From CAYYFX01 sp046330135 (GTDB taxonomy: Bacteria; ARS69): 64,000 bases of DNA. Below, piece by piece: positions 47,337 through 56,700 of the stretch (position 1 is its first letter; the number at the start of each line of letters is the position of its first letter). Location of the stretch: NCBI GenBank assembly GCA_046330135.1, contig JAXLTI010000005.1:1-64000 (forward strand). The letters run 5' to 3'. The position numbers and the translations under genes were made by a program. Under the pieces are notes generated by a model that had not been told where the DNA came from, made no database searches, and worked only from the letters and a program-made list of their open reading frames with translations.

Positions 47337-48005
47337 TCAGTGGGCCGTCGGCGTGACGCCCTTCTTGCGTGCGCCGTCCGGCTTCGCCGGCGCGACGCCC
47401 TTCTTCGCCGGCGCCACGGCCGCCCCCAGCGTCTGCGTGAACGCCACCACGGTCTCCTTCGGATCGCCGACGCGAATCGAGGCCTCCACGCCGGTGGCGG
47501 GGAGCTTCGGCAGGTCGACCGAGCCGGCCAACCGATCCTGCGTGTAGAGCTTCATCCCGCCGCAGAGCGGACACACGCCGGGTGCGTCACGCACGACGCT
47601 CGCGTGCATCGGGCAGAAGTAGATGGCGGGCTCTCCGGCCGCCGGCGTCTCCTTGGCGAGGGCGACGTCCTTCGTCGTTCCATCCGGCAGGTGAAACGTG
47701 GCCGTCCCGGCAGCGCTGTGCATCGTGGCGGGGGAGCCGGCGGGCGTGTAGGCGTAGACGAAGAGGCGCCCGCCTGAGAGCACGGTCTCGAAGCGAGCGT
47801 CCTTCGTCGACGCCACGAGCCCGCCGTGCAGCGGCGCCTGCGTGCCTGCGCCTCCAGACGCGGCGGCAGGCGCCGCCGCGGGCTTGGCGGCGTCCGGGGC
47901 CGGTGCGACGACCTTCGTCTTGCCCGGGCTGGCCGCCTGGGCGCTCCAGGTACCGAAGAGGATGGCCGCGACGACCATCGTGGCGGCGAGAACGGGCTGC
48001 TTCAT
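47337..48005 (-). CDS. Exported heavy-metal-binding-domain (HMBD) protein
   Basis: 222 residues. A signal peptide (codons 1-24, ...AQAAS) and an Ala/Pro linker lead to a beta-rich domain (~60-120). Then comes YFCPMHASVVRDAPGVCPLC (~130-150), the HMBD motif, nearly the same as the one at the N-terminus of the CusB homologue in this island. The C-terminus has KKG(V)xP repeats rich in Lys. It probably binds Cu, Ag or Zn in the periplasm and hands it to the efflux pump. Transcribed alone from a sigma-54-like promoter at 48047-48062. Confidence 0.8.
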   Translation of the reverse strand: MKQPVLAATMVVAAILFGTWSAQAASPGKTKVVAPAPDAAKPAAAPAAASGGAGTQAPLHGGLVASTKDARFETVLSGGRLFVYAYTPAGSPATMHSAAGTATFHLPDGTTKDVALAKETPAAGEPAIYFCPMHASVVRDAPGVCPLCGGMKLYTQDRLAGSVDLPKLPATGVEASIRVGDPKETVVAFTQTLGAAVAPAKKGVAPAKPDGARKKGVTPTAH

Positions 48006-48046
48006 GGTGGCTCTCCTGGGTGGGTGTCGAGAACATCATGCTATAG

Positions 48047-48062
48047 AGCAGGTTCTGGGCCA
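48047..48062 (-). promoter_or_regulatory. Sigma-54-like promoter of the HMBD protein gene
   Basis: On the minus strand TGGCCCAGAACCTGCT fits TGGCAC-N5-TTGCA, with GG and GC exactly 10 nt apart. It lies 42 bp before the start codon, leaving a ~30-nt leader. The nearby regulator has a sigma-54 activation domain and a repeated motif lies 127 bp upstream, both supporting it. Confidence 0.55.
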
Positions 48063-48188
48063 GTCCGGGGCCGGCATCCTTCCTCACGAGACAGCGTCCG
48101 CAAGGGCCTTCGAGCGGGCGCGGGGCGCCCTTCCACCGCCTCGGGCCACCGGTGCCTGCCGGTCCGTCGAATAGCCTTCGATCTCCGG

Positions 48189-48203
48189 AGAATATTCTTC
48201 AGT
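48189..48203. promoter_or_regulatory. Candidate regulator binding site, copy 1
   Basis: AGAATATTCTTCAGT contains the perfect palindrome AGAATATTCT. It differs by one base from a second copy at 50669-50683. It overlaps the regulator's stop codon and lies 127 bp upstream of the HMBD sigma-54-like promoter, a typical enhancer distance. Confidence 0.55.
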
Positions 48204-49572
48204 CGATCGCGAACTTCTCGATGCGATAGAGCAGCACGTGCCGCGGGATCTGGAGATACTCGGCCGTGCGAGTCCGGTTCCCGTCGTGCTTCGCGAGGGC
48301 CCGGACGATGATCTCGCGCTCGAGGTCGAGGAGCGGCAGCCGGTCGCCGGGGAGTGCCCGGAGGATCGCTCCGACCCCCTCCTCCGCCACCGCCTCGGCC
48401 GCGGCTGGCGCGGTCTCTCCCTCTTCCGGCGGCAAGTCCGCCACGTCGAGGACGCCGCTGGTGCGGAGCAGCACCATGCGCTGGCAGACGTTCGCCAGCT
48501 CCCGGACGTTGCCCGGCCAGGTGCGCCTTTGGAGCGCGCGCAAGAGTCCGGGGGTGGAGCGCAAAGCGTCGGCGCCGGCGAAGCGCTTCACGAAGTGCTC
48601 CCAGAGCGCAGGGATGTCGTCCGTCCGCTCGCGGAGCGGGGGCACGTGGATCGGGATCACGTGGAGGCGGTAGTAGAGATCGCTCCGAAAGCGACCTTCG
48701 CGCACGCGCGCGGCGAGGTCGGCATTCGTGGCGGCGACGAGGCGGACGTCCACTTCCACCGGCCGCGTTCCGCCCACCACGTCCACCTGCTTCGTCTCGA
48801 GCACGCGCAGGAGCTTCGACTGCAGCTCGCCCGCCAGCTCGCCCACCTCGTCCAGGAAGAGCGTGCCGCCGTCGGCGCGCTGGAACTTCCCCGGCTTTTC
48901 CTTGATCGCGCCGGTGAAGGCGCCCTTCGCGTGGCCGAACAGCTCGGACTCCAGCAGATCGTGCGGGATCGCGGCGCAGTTCACCGCCACGAACGGCCGC
49001 TCCCAGCGGTCGGACTCCGAGTGGAGGAGCTGCGCGAGGATCTCCTTGCCGGTGCCCGACTCGCCCGAGAGCAACACCGTGGCGTCGGAGGGCGCCACGC
49101 GCCGGATCGTCTCGAGGATGCGGTCCAGGACGGCCGACGCGTGCACGAGATCGAAGGCGCGCGTCCGCTCGCGGAGCGTCTCGCGGAGCCGGCGGTTCTC
49201 GAGCACGAGGCGACGCCGCTCGAGCGCGTGCTCCACCACGAGTCGCAGCTCGTCGCGGTTGTAGGGCTTCGTCAGGTAGTCGTGCGCGCCTTCCTTCATC
49301 GCTTCGACGGCGTCCTCGATCGAGCCGTGGGCGGTGAGGATGATGACGGGGATCGTGGCGTCCTGCGCCACCACGCGACGCAGCACCTCGCGCCCGTCGA
49401 TGCCCGGCATCTTGAGATCCGTCACCACGAGATCGGGCTGCACCGAGCCGAGCGCGTCCAGAGCGGACGCGCCGTCCGCGCGCACTTCGACCTGATGCCC
49501 GAGATCGCGCAGCGCGAACGCGAGGACCTCGCGGAGGCTCGCGTCGTCGTCGACGACGAGGATCCTAGCCAC
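48199..49572 (-). CDS. Sigma-54-dependent NtrC-family response regulator
   Basis: 457 residues. The receiver domain has the acidic pocket LVVDDD and phosphoacceptor Asp52 in VTDLKMPGIDG, with Lys near 102. The AAA+ domain follows: Walker A GESGTGKEILAQ, the sigma-54 contact motif GAFTGA in HAKGAFTGAIKEKPG, and Walker B GGTLFLDEVGEL. The C-terminus is a Fis-type HTH (HDGNRTRTAEYLQIP). It activates sigma-54 promoters when phosphorylated, as ZraR or HydG do for metal stress. GTG 49572 has GGAGG upstream and overlaps the kinase stop by 8 bp. Likely targets are the HMBD gene and the efflux operon. Confidence 0.93.
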   Translation of the reverse strand: MARILVVDDDASLREVLAFALRDLGHQVEVRADGASALDALGSVQPDLVVTDLKMPGIDGREVLRRVVAQDATIPVIILTAHGSIEDAVEAMKEGAHDYLTKPYNRDELRLVVEHALERRRLVLENRRLRETLRERTRAFDLVHASAVLDRILETIRRVAPSDATVLLSGESGTGKEILAQLLHSESDRWERPFVAVNCAAIPHDLLESELFGHAKGAFTGAIKEKPGKFQRADGGTLFLDEVGELAGELQSKLLRVLETKQVDVVGGTRPVEVDVRLVAATNADLAARVREGRFRSDLYYRLHVIPIHVPPLRERTDDIPALWEHFVKRFAGADALRSTPGLLRALQRRTWPGNVRELANVCQRMVLLRTSGVLDVADLPPEEGETAPAAAEAVAEEGVGAILRALPGDRLPLLDLEREIIVRALAKHDGNRTRTAEYLQIPRHVLLYRIEKFAID

Positions 49573-50629
49573 CTTCGCCTCCGAGCGGGATCTCGATCTC
49601 CACGAGCCCGCCGCCCTCGGCGCGGTTCGAGAGGCGGATCTTCCCGCCGTGCGAGTCGATGATCCGGTGCGAGAGCGCCAGGCCGAGTCCGGTGCCCTCG
49701 GTCTTCGTGGTGAAGAACGGCGTGAAGGCGTTGTCGAGCGCCTCCTGCGTGAAGCCCGGCCCCGAGTCGCGCACGCGGATGTGGAACACGCCGCTCGAGG
49801 CGTCGCAGGAGATCTGGACCACGCCGCCGGCGCCCGCGGCTTGCGCCGCATTGAGCAGCACGTTGAGGAGGACCTGACGCAGCTGCTCGCGGTCGCCGCG
49901 CACGCGTGCGGCGACCTTGCACGGCTCGACGAACACGCGCACGGTCTTCGCGGCATCGCCGCTCTGGAAGAGCGCGACCACGACGTCGATCTCGGGCTGG
50001 AGATCGAAGAGCTGCGCTTCGATCGGGCGCGGGCGGGCGAACGCGAGGAAGCGCGTGAGGACGTTGTTCAGCCGCACGGACTCGTCGACGAGCGCGCGCA
50101 GCAGCGTGCGCTTCGGATGCTCGGCGGGGAAGTCGTCGGCCAGCAGCTCGGCCGAGCCCTTGATGGAGGCGAGCGGGTTGCGGATCTCGTGCGCGAGTCC
50201 CGCGGAGAGATGTCCCACCGCGGCGAGACGCGCCGTGCGCACCAGCTCGTCCTCGGCGCTGCGCAGATGCTCCAGGGAAGTCCGCAGCTCCGTCTGCGTG
50301 CGCTTGAGGCGCGAGACGAGCGAGCCGGTGGTCAGACCGACGGCGAAGTACAGCGCCATCTCGAGGACCTTCTGCGTGGGCGTGGCGGGGTCGTGCGAGA
50401 TGTGCCCGAACGCGTGAGGCGCGTAGGCCGCGCAGACGACGGCCGCGGCGATGAGCCCCCCGAGCCAGCCGTTCTGGAACGCGGCGACGATGATCGGGAG
50501 GTAGTAGAGGCGCCGGTAGATGTCGTGGAGCTGGTGCGCGTGCTCCGGTGCCACGTAGTGCAGGATCGAGATCACGGCGATCGCGAAGTAGACCGCGACG
50601 ACCGCCCAGGGCTTCCGCCGATCGCTCAC
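49565..50629 (-). CDS. Sensor histidine kinase partner
   Basis: 354 residues. Three or four membrane helices (codons ~8-105) make a compact, mostly membrane-embedded sensor with no large periplasmic domain. His147 in GLAHEIRNPLASIKGS is the phosphorylation site; the ATPase domain has LLNVLLNAAQA (N box), DSGPGF (G1) and GTGLGLALS (G2). It would phosphorylate the NtrC-type regulator encoded next. GTG 50629 has the purine-rich GGAGGAGGGAG just upstream; longer starts to 50824 lack support and would cover the promoter region. Confidence 0.9.
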   Translation of the reverse strand: MSDRRKPWAVVAVYFAIAVISILHYVAPEHAHQLHDIYRRLYYLPIIVAAFQNGWLGGLIAAAVVCAAYAPHAFGHISHDPATPTQKVLEMALYFAVGLTTGSLVSRLKRTQTELRTSLEHLRSAEDELVRTARLAAVGHLSAGLAHEIRNPLASIKGSAELLADDFPAEHPKRTLLRALVDESVRLNNVLTRFLAFARPRPIEAQLFDLQPEIDVVVALFQSGDAAKTVRVFVEPCKVAARVRGDREQLRQVLLNVLLNAAQAAGAGGVVQISCDASSGVFHIRVRDSGPGFTQEALDNAFTPFFTTKTEGTGLGLALSHRIIDSHGGKIRLSNRAEGGGLVEIEIPLGGEGG

Positions 50630-50668
50630 CGGGCTCCCTCCTCCGACAGGCCCTTGAACCCTCTGCGT

Positions 50669-50698
50669 AGAATATTCTGCAGTTGGCGCCCCCAACTG
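50669..50698. promoter_or_regulatory. Candidate regulator binding site, copy 2, with adjoining hairpin
   Basis: AGAATATTCTGCAGT (50669-50683) matches copy 1 at 14 of 15 positions. It runs into a perfect inverted repeat CAGTTGG-N5-CCAACTG (50680-50698). The site is in the divergent region between the kinase and the efflux operon, 136 bp upstream of the sigma-54-like promoter at 50819. It may control both directions. Confidence 0.6.
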
Positions 50699-50818
50699 AA
50701 GGATTTTCTCTAGTCCACGTCCAGGTTGGCTGACCGGGGCTGCGTCCGGGCTTCCTTCGATCGTCGGTAAGTAATTGATATGGCATCGGATAAGTTGCCA
50801 AGGTCCGGGCCCGCCTCG

Positions 50819-50834
50819 TGGCACGGCCTGTGCG
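50819..50834 (+). promoter_or_regulatory. Sigma-54-like promoter of the efflux operon
   Basis: TGGCACGGCCTGTGCG has a perfect -24 hexamer TGGCAC and a GC at -12 with exact 10-nt GG-GC spacing. It lies 26 bp before the outer-membrane protein start. With the motif at 50669 and the NtrC-type regulator beside it, sigma-54 control of metal efflux is well supported as a prediction. Confidence 0.6.
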
Positions 50835-50859
50835 GTGAGACCCGGGCGAAAGGACCGTC

Positions 50860-52320
50860 ATGCCTCTCTGCAAGATCGAATCCGCCAGCGCCGATGCGCC
50901 AGGACTTCGAGCCGCGGTCGGCTCGTCGGCTGCCGTGCTCTTCTTCGCATCGACGCTCGTCTTCGCGTCGGTCGCGCGGGCGGATACGGCCGCTTCGCCC
51001 TCCGCCGGTGCGGTGCTGACCGCCGATTCTTCCGGCGCGCCCTCCGCCACCGCCGCGCCGTCCGCGGATTCCTCCACCACGCGCCCCGCGGCTCCTCCCG
51101 CCCCGTTCTCCCTCTCTCGTCCCGACACCGCCCAGACCGTCGTCACGCTCGACGAACTGATGACGATCGCGATGCGCCAGAGTCCCCTTCTGCTCGCTCG
51201 CGACGCCGACCGTCGCGCGGCCTTGGAGCGCGTCCCGCGCGCCGGCGCTCTGCCGGATCCCGAGCTCACGTGGGAGTTCCTGGGTGCGCCGCTCGACGAT
51301 GCTGCCCCCACGAGCGCGAGCGAGAACCGCTTCCAGGTCTCGCAGCGCTTTCCCTTCCCGGGGAAGCGGGGTCTCGAGCGCAAGGAGGCCTCCGCGAGCG
51401 CCGACGTGACCGGAGCCTCGCTGGACACGGCACGCCTCGCCGTGGCCACGGCGTTGCGCAAGAGCTTCTACCACCTGCATCACCTGCACGACTCCATCGA
51501 GTCCCTCGAAGAGAGCCGCGACGCGATGCAGGCGTTCGCGGAGATCGCGCAGCAGCGCTACGAGGTGGGCAAGTCGCCGCAACAGGACCTGCTGAAGGCG
51601 CACGTGGAGCTGGCCACCGAGGAGGCGCGCCTCGCCGCGTTCCGTGCGGAGATCCCCGCGGTTCACGCGCGCATCAACGCGATCCTCGGTCGCGACCTCG
51701 TGGCGCCGCTCGCGCGGCCGGAGGTTCCCGATTCGCTCGTACCGCCGGAGCGCGTCGAGGACCTCGTGGCGCGGGCTTATCGCCGCTCGCCCACGCTGCG
51801 CGCAGCGGAGGCGGAAGTCGACCGCGCGACCTCCGGAGTGGGTCTCGCGAAGAAGGAGGCCTGGCCGGACTTCACGCTCGGGGCCGGCTACATGGCGATG
51901 AAGGATGCGCCCGACGCGTGGATGGGCATGGCGGGAATCACCCTGCCGATCTGGCGCGGAGCGAAGGTCGCGCCGGCGCGACGCGAGGCCGAAGCGGGCC
52001 TCGCCGCGGCGGAAGCCGACCGGGATCAGATCCGCCGCGACGTGGCCGCCTCCGTGCGCGAGGCGCGCGCGGCCGTGGTGGCGGCCCAGGCGCGTGCGGA
52101 AGCGCTCGACGAGACCGCGCTGCCGCGCGCCGAGCAGGCCTTCGAGTCCACGCGCTTCGCCTACGAGAACGGCTCAGCGACGTTCCTGGATCTCCTCGAC
52201 GCGCAGCGCACCCTGCTCTCGCTTCGTCTGGACTACGACGAAGCGTTCATGGACGCTCTCATGGCCGGCGCGGATCTCGCGGCCGCGGTCGGCGACGTTC
52301 CGGAGGTGCCGCATGAGTGA
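50860..52320 (+). CDS. TolC/CusC-like outer membrane efflux protein
   Basis: 486 residues. A signal peptide (to ~codon 42, ...VARA-DT) and a Ser/Ala/Pro-rich segment precede two long coiled-coil outer-membrane-efflux repeats. DELMTIAMRQSPLLLARD and FESTRFAYENGSATFLDLLD are typical helix-entry segments of the OEP family. No lipobox is seen, unlike E. coli CusC. It should form the trimeric outer-membrane duct of the pump. AAAGGA is 5 bp before ATG. It overlaps the adaptor gene by 8 bp. Confidence 0.88.
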   Translation: MPLCKIESASADAPGLRAAVGSSAAVLFFASTLVFASVARADTAASPSAGAVLTADSSGAPSATAAPSADSSTTRPAAPPAPFSLSRPDTAQTVVTLDELMTIAMRQSPLLLARDADRRAALERVPRAGALPDPELTWEFLGAPLDDAAPTSASENRFQVSQRFPFPGKRGLERKEASASADVTGASLDTARLAVATALRKSFYHLHHLHDSIESLEESRDAMQAFAEIAQQRYEVGKSPQQDLLKAHVELATEEARLAAFRAEIPAVHARINAILGRDLVAPLARPEVPDSLVPPERVEDLVARAYRRSPTLRAAEAEVDRATSGVGLAKKEAWPDFTLGAGYMAMKDAPDAWMGMAGITLPIWRGAKVAPARREAEAGLAAAEADRDQIRRDVAASVREARAAVVAAQARAEALDETALPRAEQAFESTRFAYENGSATFLDLLDAQRTLLSLRLDYDEAFMDALMAGADLAAAVGDVPEVPHE

Positions 52321-53713
52321 CCGCCCCGCCCGCCCGGAGTGGCGTCACAAGCTCGGGACGTTCCTCCGGATCGCGAACGTCCGGCTGCGTTTCATCCTCC
52401 TGATGATCGTGACCGGTCTCGTCGCGGCAAAGTGGGACATGCTGCTCGCGCGCTGGGACCGCTGGACGCACCCTGCGGCGCCGGCCGCGGTGGCGGCCGC
52501 CGCCGTGGAGTACTACTGCCCCATGCATCCGGACGTGGTGCGGAGCGAGCCCGGCAACTGCCCGATCTGCGGAATGCCTCTCTCGAAGCGCGAGCGCGTA
52601 GCGGCGGCCACGCTCCCCGAGGGCGTCGTGGGGCGCGTGGAGCTGTCGCCCGAGCGCTTGCGCCTGGCCGGCGTGGCCACTTCGGCCGTGGAGACGCGCG
52701 CGCTCCCACGACGCATTCGCGCCGTGGGCACGGTGGAAGTGGACGAGCGCAGCGTCGCGCGGATCGCGGCGCGCGTGGCCGGGCGGATCGAGTCCCTCCA
52801 GGTGGACTACACGGGCTCCGCCGTGATGCGCGGGCAGTCCCTCGCCGAGATCTACAGTCCGGACCTCGTCACGACGGAGCGGGAGTACCTCCTCGCGCTC
52901 GCCGGGCACGCCGGTGCGACGGGGCGGACCCACGCTTCGCACGGGGCGCGACGCGCCACGGGCGGCGATCCCGTCCTCGAGTCCGCGCGCGCGCGCCTGC
53001 TCCTCTGGGGCATGGACGACGACCAGATCGCGGCGCTCGAGCGGGCCGGCGAGCCGTCGCTGCGCATCCAGGTGCGCTCGCCGATCAGCGGGACCGTGCT
53101 CGAGAAGGACGTCGTCGCGGGGCAGTACGTGGAGGCGGGCGCCGTGCTCTACACGGTGGCGGACTTGTCGAGCGTGTGGGTCGCGCTGCAGGTGCCGGAG
53201 GGAGAAGGCGAAGGGCTCCGGATCGGCCGGCCGGTCGAGATCGCTTCGGACGCCTTGCCGGGGCAGAAGCTCGCGGGCACGGTGTCGTTCGTCTCGCCGG
53301 TCGTGGACCGCGACACGCGAACGCTCCGCGCGCGCGTCGACGTGGCGAACCCGGGCCGCGCGCTGCGCCCGGGCATGTACGTGGACGCGTCGATCGACCT
53401 GGGCGAAGCGCAAGGCGGCGCCGCGCTCGCCATCCCCGAGAGCGCCGTGATCGACACCGGCACGCGCAAGGTCGTGTACGTCCAGCGCACGGGCGGCCTC
53501 TTCGACGCGGTGGCGGTGGAGCTGGGTCCGCTCTCGGACGGCGCGTATCCGGTGCTCGGCGGCCTCGCGGAAGGCGACAGCATCGTCACGCAGGGGACCT
53601 TCCTCGTGGACGCGGAGCTTCGGCTGCACCCCGGCGCCGCCGCGTCGTACTTCGGCGCGAGCGGATCGCCGTCCCGCGACGCGGCCGCATCCCACGCCGC
53701 GCACCCGCACTAG
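52313..53713 (+). CDS. cusB: CusB-like periplasmic adaptor with N-terminal metal-binding HMBD
   Basis: 466 residues. A membrane anchor (codons ~22-42) is followed by the HMBD YYCPMHPDVVRSEPGNCPIC at ~66-88, then the adaptor barrel-sandwich and beta-barrel parts with SPISGTVLEKDVVAGQYVEAG and RPGMYVDASIDLG. Adaptors with this domain belong to the Cu/Ag (or Zn) export RND systems and help pass metal to the permease. The C-terminus is His/Ala-rich (ASHAAHPH), possibly also metal-binding. GGAGG precedes ATG 52313. Same HMBD type as the separate exported protein across the regulator genes. Confidence 0.9.
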   Translation: MSDRPARPEWRHKLGTFLRIANVRLRFILLMIVTGLVAAKWDMLLARWDRWTHPAAPAAVAAAAVEYYCPMHPDVVRSEPGNCPICGMPLSKRERVAAATLPEGVVGRVELSPERLRLAGVATSAVETRALPRRIRAVGTVEVDERSVARIAARVAGRIESLQVDYTGSAVMRGQSLAEIYSPDLVTTEREYLLALAGHAGATGRTHASHGARRATGGDPVLESARARLLLWGMDDDQIAALERAGEPSLRIQVRSPISGTVLEKDVVAGQYVEAGAVLYTVADLSSVWVALQVPEGEGEGLRIGRPVEIASDALPGQKLAGTVSFVSPVVDRDTRTLRARVDVANPGRALRPGMYVDASIDLGEAQGGAALAIPESAVIDTGTRKVVYVQRTGGLFDAVAVELGPLSDGAYPVLGGLAEGDSIVTQGTFLVDAELRLHPGAAASYFGASGSPSRDAAASHAAHPH

Positions 53714-53722
53714 GCCGCGCGC

Positions 53723-56700
53723 GTGATCTCCAAGACCCTCGAGTACTCCGTCAAGAACCCGGTCGTCGTGATCGTGGCCACGCTCGGGCTCGTCGCGTGG
53801 GGCGTGCACAGCATCGCCACCACGCCGATCGACGCGATCCCGGATCTCTCCGAGAACCAGGTCATCGTCTTCGCGGACTGGACCGGACGCAGCCCGCAGG
53901 AGATCGAGGACCAGGTGACGTACCCCCTGTCCGTGAACCTGCAGGGGCTCGCGGGCGTGAAGGCGGTGCGGTCCACGTCCGAGTTCAACTTCTCGATGAT
54001 CAACATCATCTTCGACGACGACGTGGACTTCTACTTCGCGCGCGAGCGCGTCCTCGAGAAGCTCTCCACGTCGGCGACGTTCCTTCCGCAGGGCGTCGTC
54101 CCGTACCTGGCGCCGGACGCCACCGCGCTCGGCCAGATCTTCTGGTACACGGTCGAGGGCGAGGGCAAGGACCTCGCGGAGCTGCGCGCGCTCCAGGACT
54201 GGTACGTGCGCTACCAGCTCGCCTCCGTGCCGGGCGTGGCGCAGGTGGCGTCCGTCGGCGGGTTCGTGAAGTCCTACGAGATCGCGATCCAGCCCGATCG
54301 CCTGCGCGCGTACGGCGTCACGCTGGGCGAGATCGCGCAGGCGGTCTCGCGCGGGAACTCCGCGGTCGGCGGCGACGTCTTCGTGAAGAACGACGCCGAG
54401 TACCTGATCCGCGGCGTCGGGTGGCTGAAAGGCCTCGACGACCTGCGCGAGACGGTCGTGGCGCAACGCGGCGGAACGCCCGTCACGCTCGGCCAGCTCG
54501 GCACCGTGGGCTTCGAGCCCCTGCCCCGGCGTGCCGTGCTCGAGAAGGACGGCCGCGAGGCGGTGGGCGGCGTCGTGCTGATGCGCTACGGCGAGAATCC
54601 GCTGCGCGTCACCGAGCGCATCCACGACAAGATCGCCGAGCTGTCGTCGGGGCTCCCCGAGGGCGTGCGCATCGTCCCCTTCTACGAGCGGACGCGGCTC
54701 ATCCACGGCGCGATCGACACGGTCACTCGCGTGCTGCGCGAGGAGATGATCGTCGCCGCGGTCGCGATCCTCCTCATCCTCGGGCACTTCGGCTCGGCGG
54801 CGGTCGTGGTGGCCACGCTGCCGCTCGCCGTGCTGGTCTCCTTCGTTCTCATGCGACTCTTCCAGATCCCGTCGAACATCATGTCGCTCTCCGGGATCGC
54901 GATCTCGATCGGCATCCTCGTGGATGCGTCGATCGTGATGGTGGAGAACGCCACGCACACGCTCACCGCGCGTTTCGGGAAGGAGCCCGTGCGCGGCGAC
55001 ACGCGGGCGATCGTGCTGGAGTCCTGCAAGCTGGTGGGCCGGCCGATCTTCTTCTCGATCCTCATCATGCTGCTCTCCTTCCTGCCGGTGTTCGCGCTCA
55101 AGGGCATGGAAGGGAAGATGTTCCACCCGCTCGCGTTCACGAAGAGCTTCGCGATGATCGGCGTGGCGCTGCTCTCGATCACGTTCGTGCCGGCGATGCT
55201 GCCGCTCGCTCTCAAGGGACGGCTGCGGAGCGAAACCGAGAACCCGATCGTGCGCAGCTTCATCGGCGTCTACCGGCCGGTGCTCTCGACGTTCCTGCGT
55301 CACCCGCGGCCCTTCCTGCTCGGCTTCGCGGCGCTGCTCGGCGTGGGGTGGAGCCTCGCGGGCCGGCTCGGGCGGGAGTTCATGCCGCCGCTGGACGAGG
55401 GCGCCATCATGGACATGCCGGTGACGATCCCGAGCGTGTCGGTGCCGCGGGCGGCCGAGGACCTGAAGATCCGCGACGCGGTGCTGCGCTCGTTCCCCGA
55501 GGTGGAGTCGGTGGTGGGGAAGTCGGGGCGCGCGGACACGCCCACCGATCCCGCGCCGCCCGACATGGTCGAGACCGTGGTGAACCTCGTGCCGAGGACG
55601 TGGTGGACGGAGCGGACCGTGCGATTCGAGGATGCCGCGCGCGAGGCCGAGCGGACGGTGCGCTTCCTCGCGAAGCGCGGCGTGGTGAAGAGCGACGTCG
55701 CGGGCGACGTGCGCGCCTCCCTCGTGAACGACGCGGCGATGAACGCGGTCGCGGACGTGGACGGGACGCTGCGTCAGTCGGTGGCCGCCGCGCGCGACTC
55801 CCTCGCGCCGGCGCTCCGGACCGCGCTCGTGCGCGTGGCGGTGGACGACGTGGCCACGCTGCTCGCGCGTAAGCGGGTCCTTCGCCGGGAGCTGTCCGGC
55901 GACGCGCGCGCCCGCCTGGCCGCGGCGCTCGCGCCGCGCTTCGGGCCGCTGCTCGCGGTGCAGGCGTTGCGATCGGACGTGGCGGCGCTCGCTGCCGCGG
56001 TCGGCGACTCCCTCGTCGCGGGAGGTGAAGTGGAGGCGCGGAGTCACCTCCTCACGCCGCTGCCCTCGTGGATCGACACGATGCTGGATCCCGTGCGCGC
56101 ACTCGCCGGCCGCGAGCGGCCGACGTTCGAAGAGAGCTTGCAGCGGAAGATGGACGAGGCGCGGGATCGCTTCTGGCGGGCGCGCCGCGTCGAGATCGAG
56201 CGCCGGCTGGATGCCGTGGCGCCGGGCGCGCTCCTGGAGGCGCTCGCGCTGCGCGTGCACGAGGCGGCCTCCTCGCGCGGGGCGGAGGCGCGCGTGCTCT
56301 CGCGCGACGACGTCGCGGCGTTGCGGCAGGACCGCGAGAAGTCGCTCGCGCGCGGTCTCTTCCTCGCGGCGGTCACGAAGGACGAGCTGGTGCAGGAGAT
56401 GGACTCGGCGCTGCGGGTGCCGGGCTGGGGGAACATCTGGACGCAGCCCATCGTGAACCGCATCGACATGCTGGCCACGGGCGTCCGCACGATGGTGGGT
56501 GTGAAGGTCTTCGGCGACGACCTGAAGGAGATCCAGCGCATCTCCGACGAGATCGCCGACGTCGTGCGCAAGGTGCCCGGCGCGGTGGACGTGTTCCCGG
56601 ACCAGACGGTGGGAGAGAACTACGTCGAGATCGACGTGGACCGGGCCCGCGCCGCGCGCTACGGCGTGAACGTGGCCGACGTGCAGGACGTGATCGAGAC

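Noticed and set aside
50680..50710. GG-N10-GC match upstream of the histidine kinase on the minus strand
   Set aside because: The hexamer is poor (GGGGGC) and such matches are frequent by chance at this GC content.
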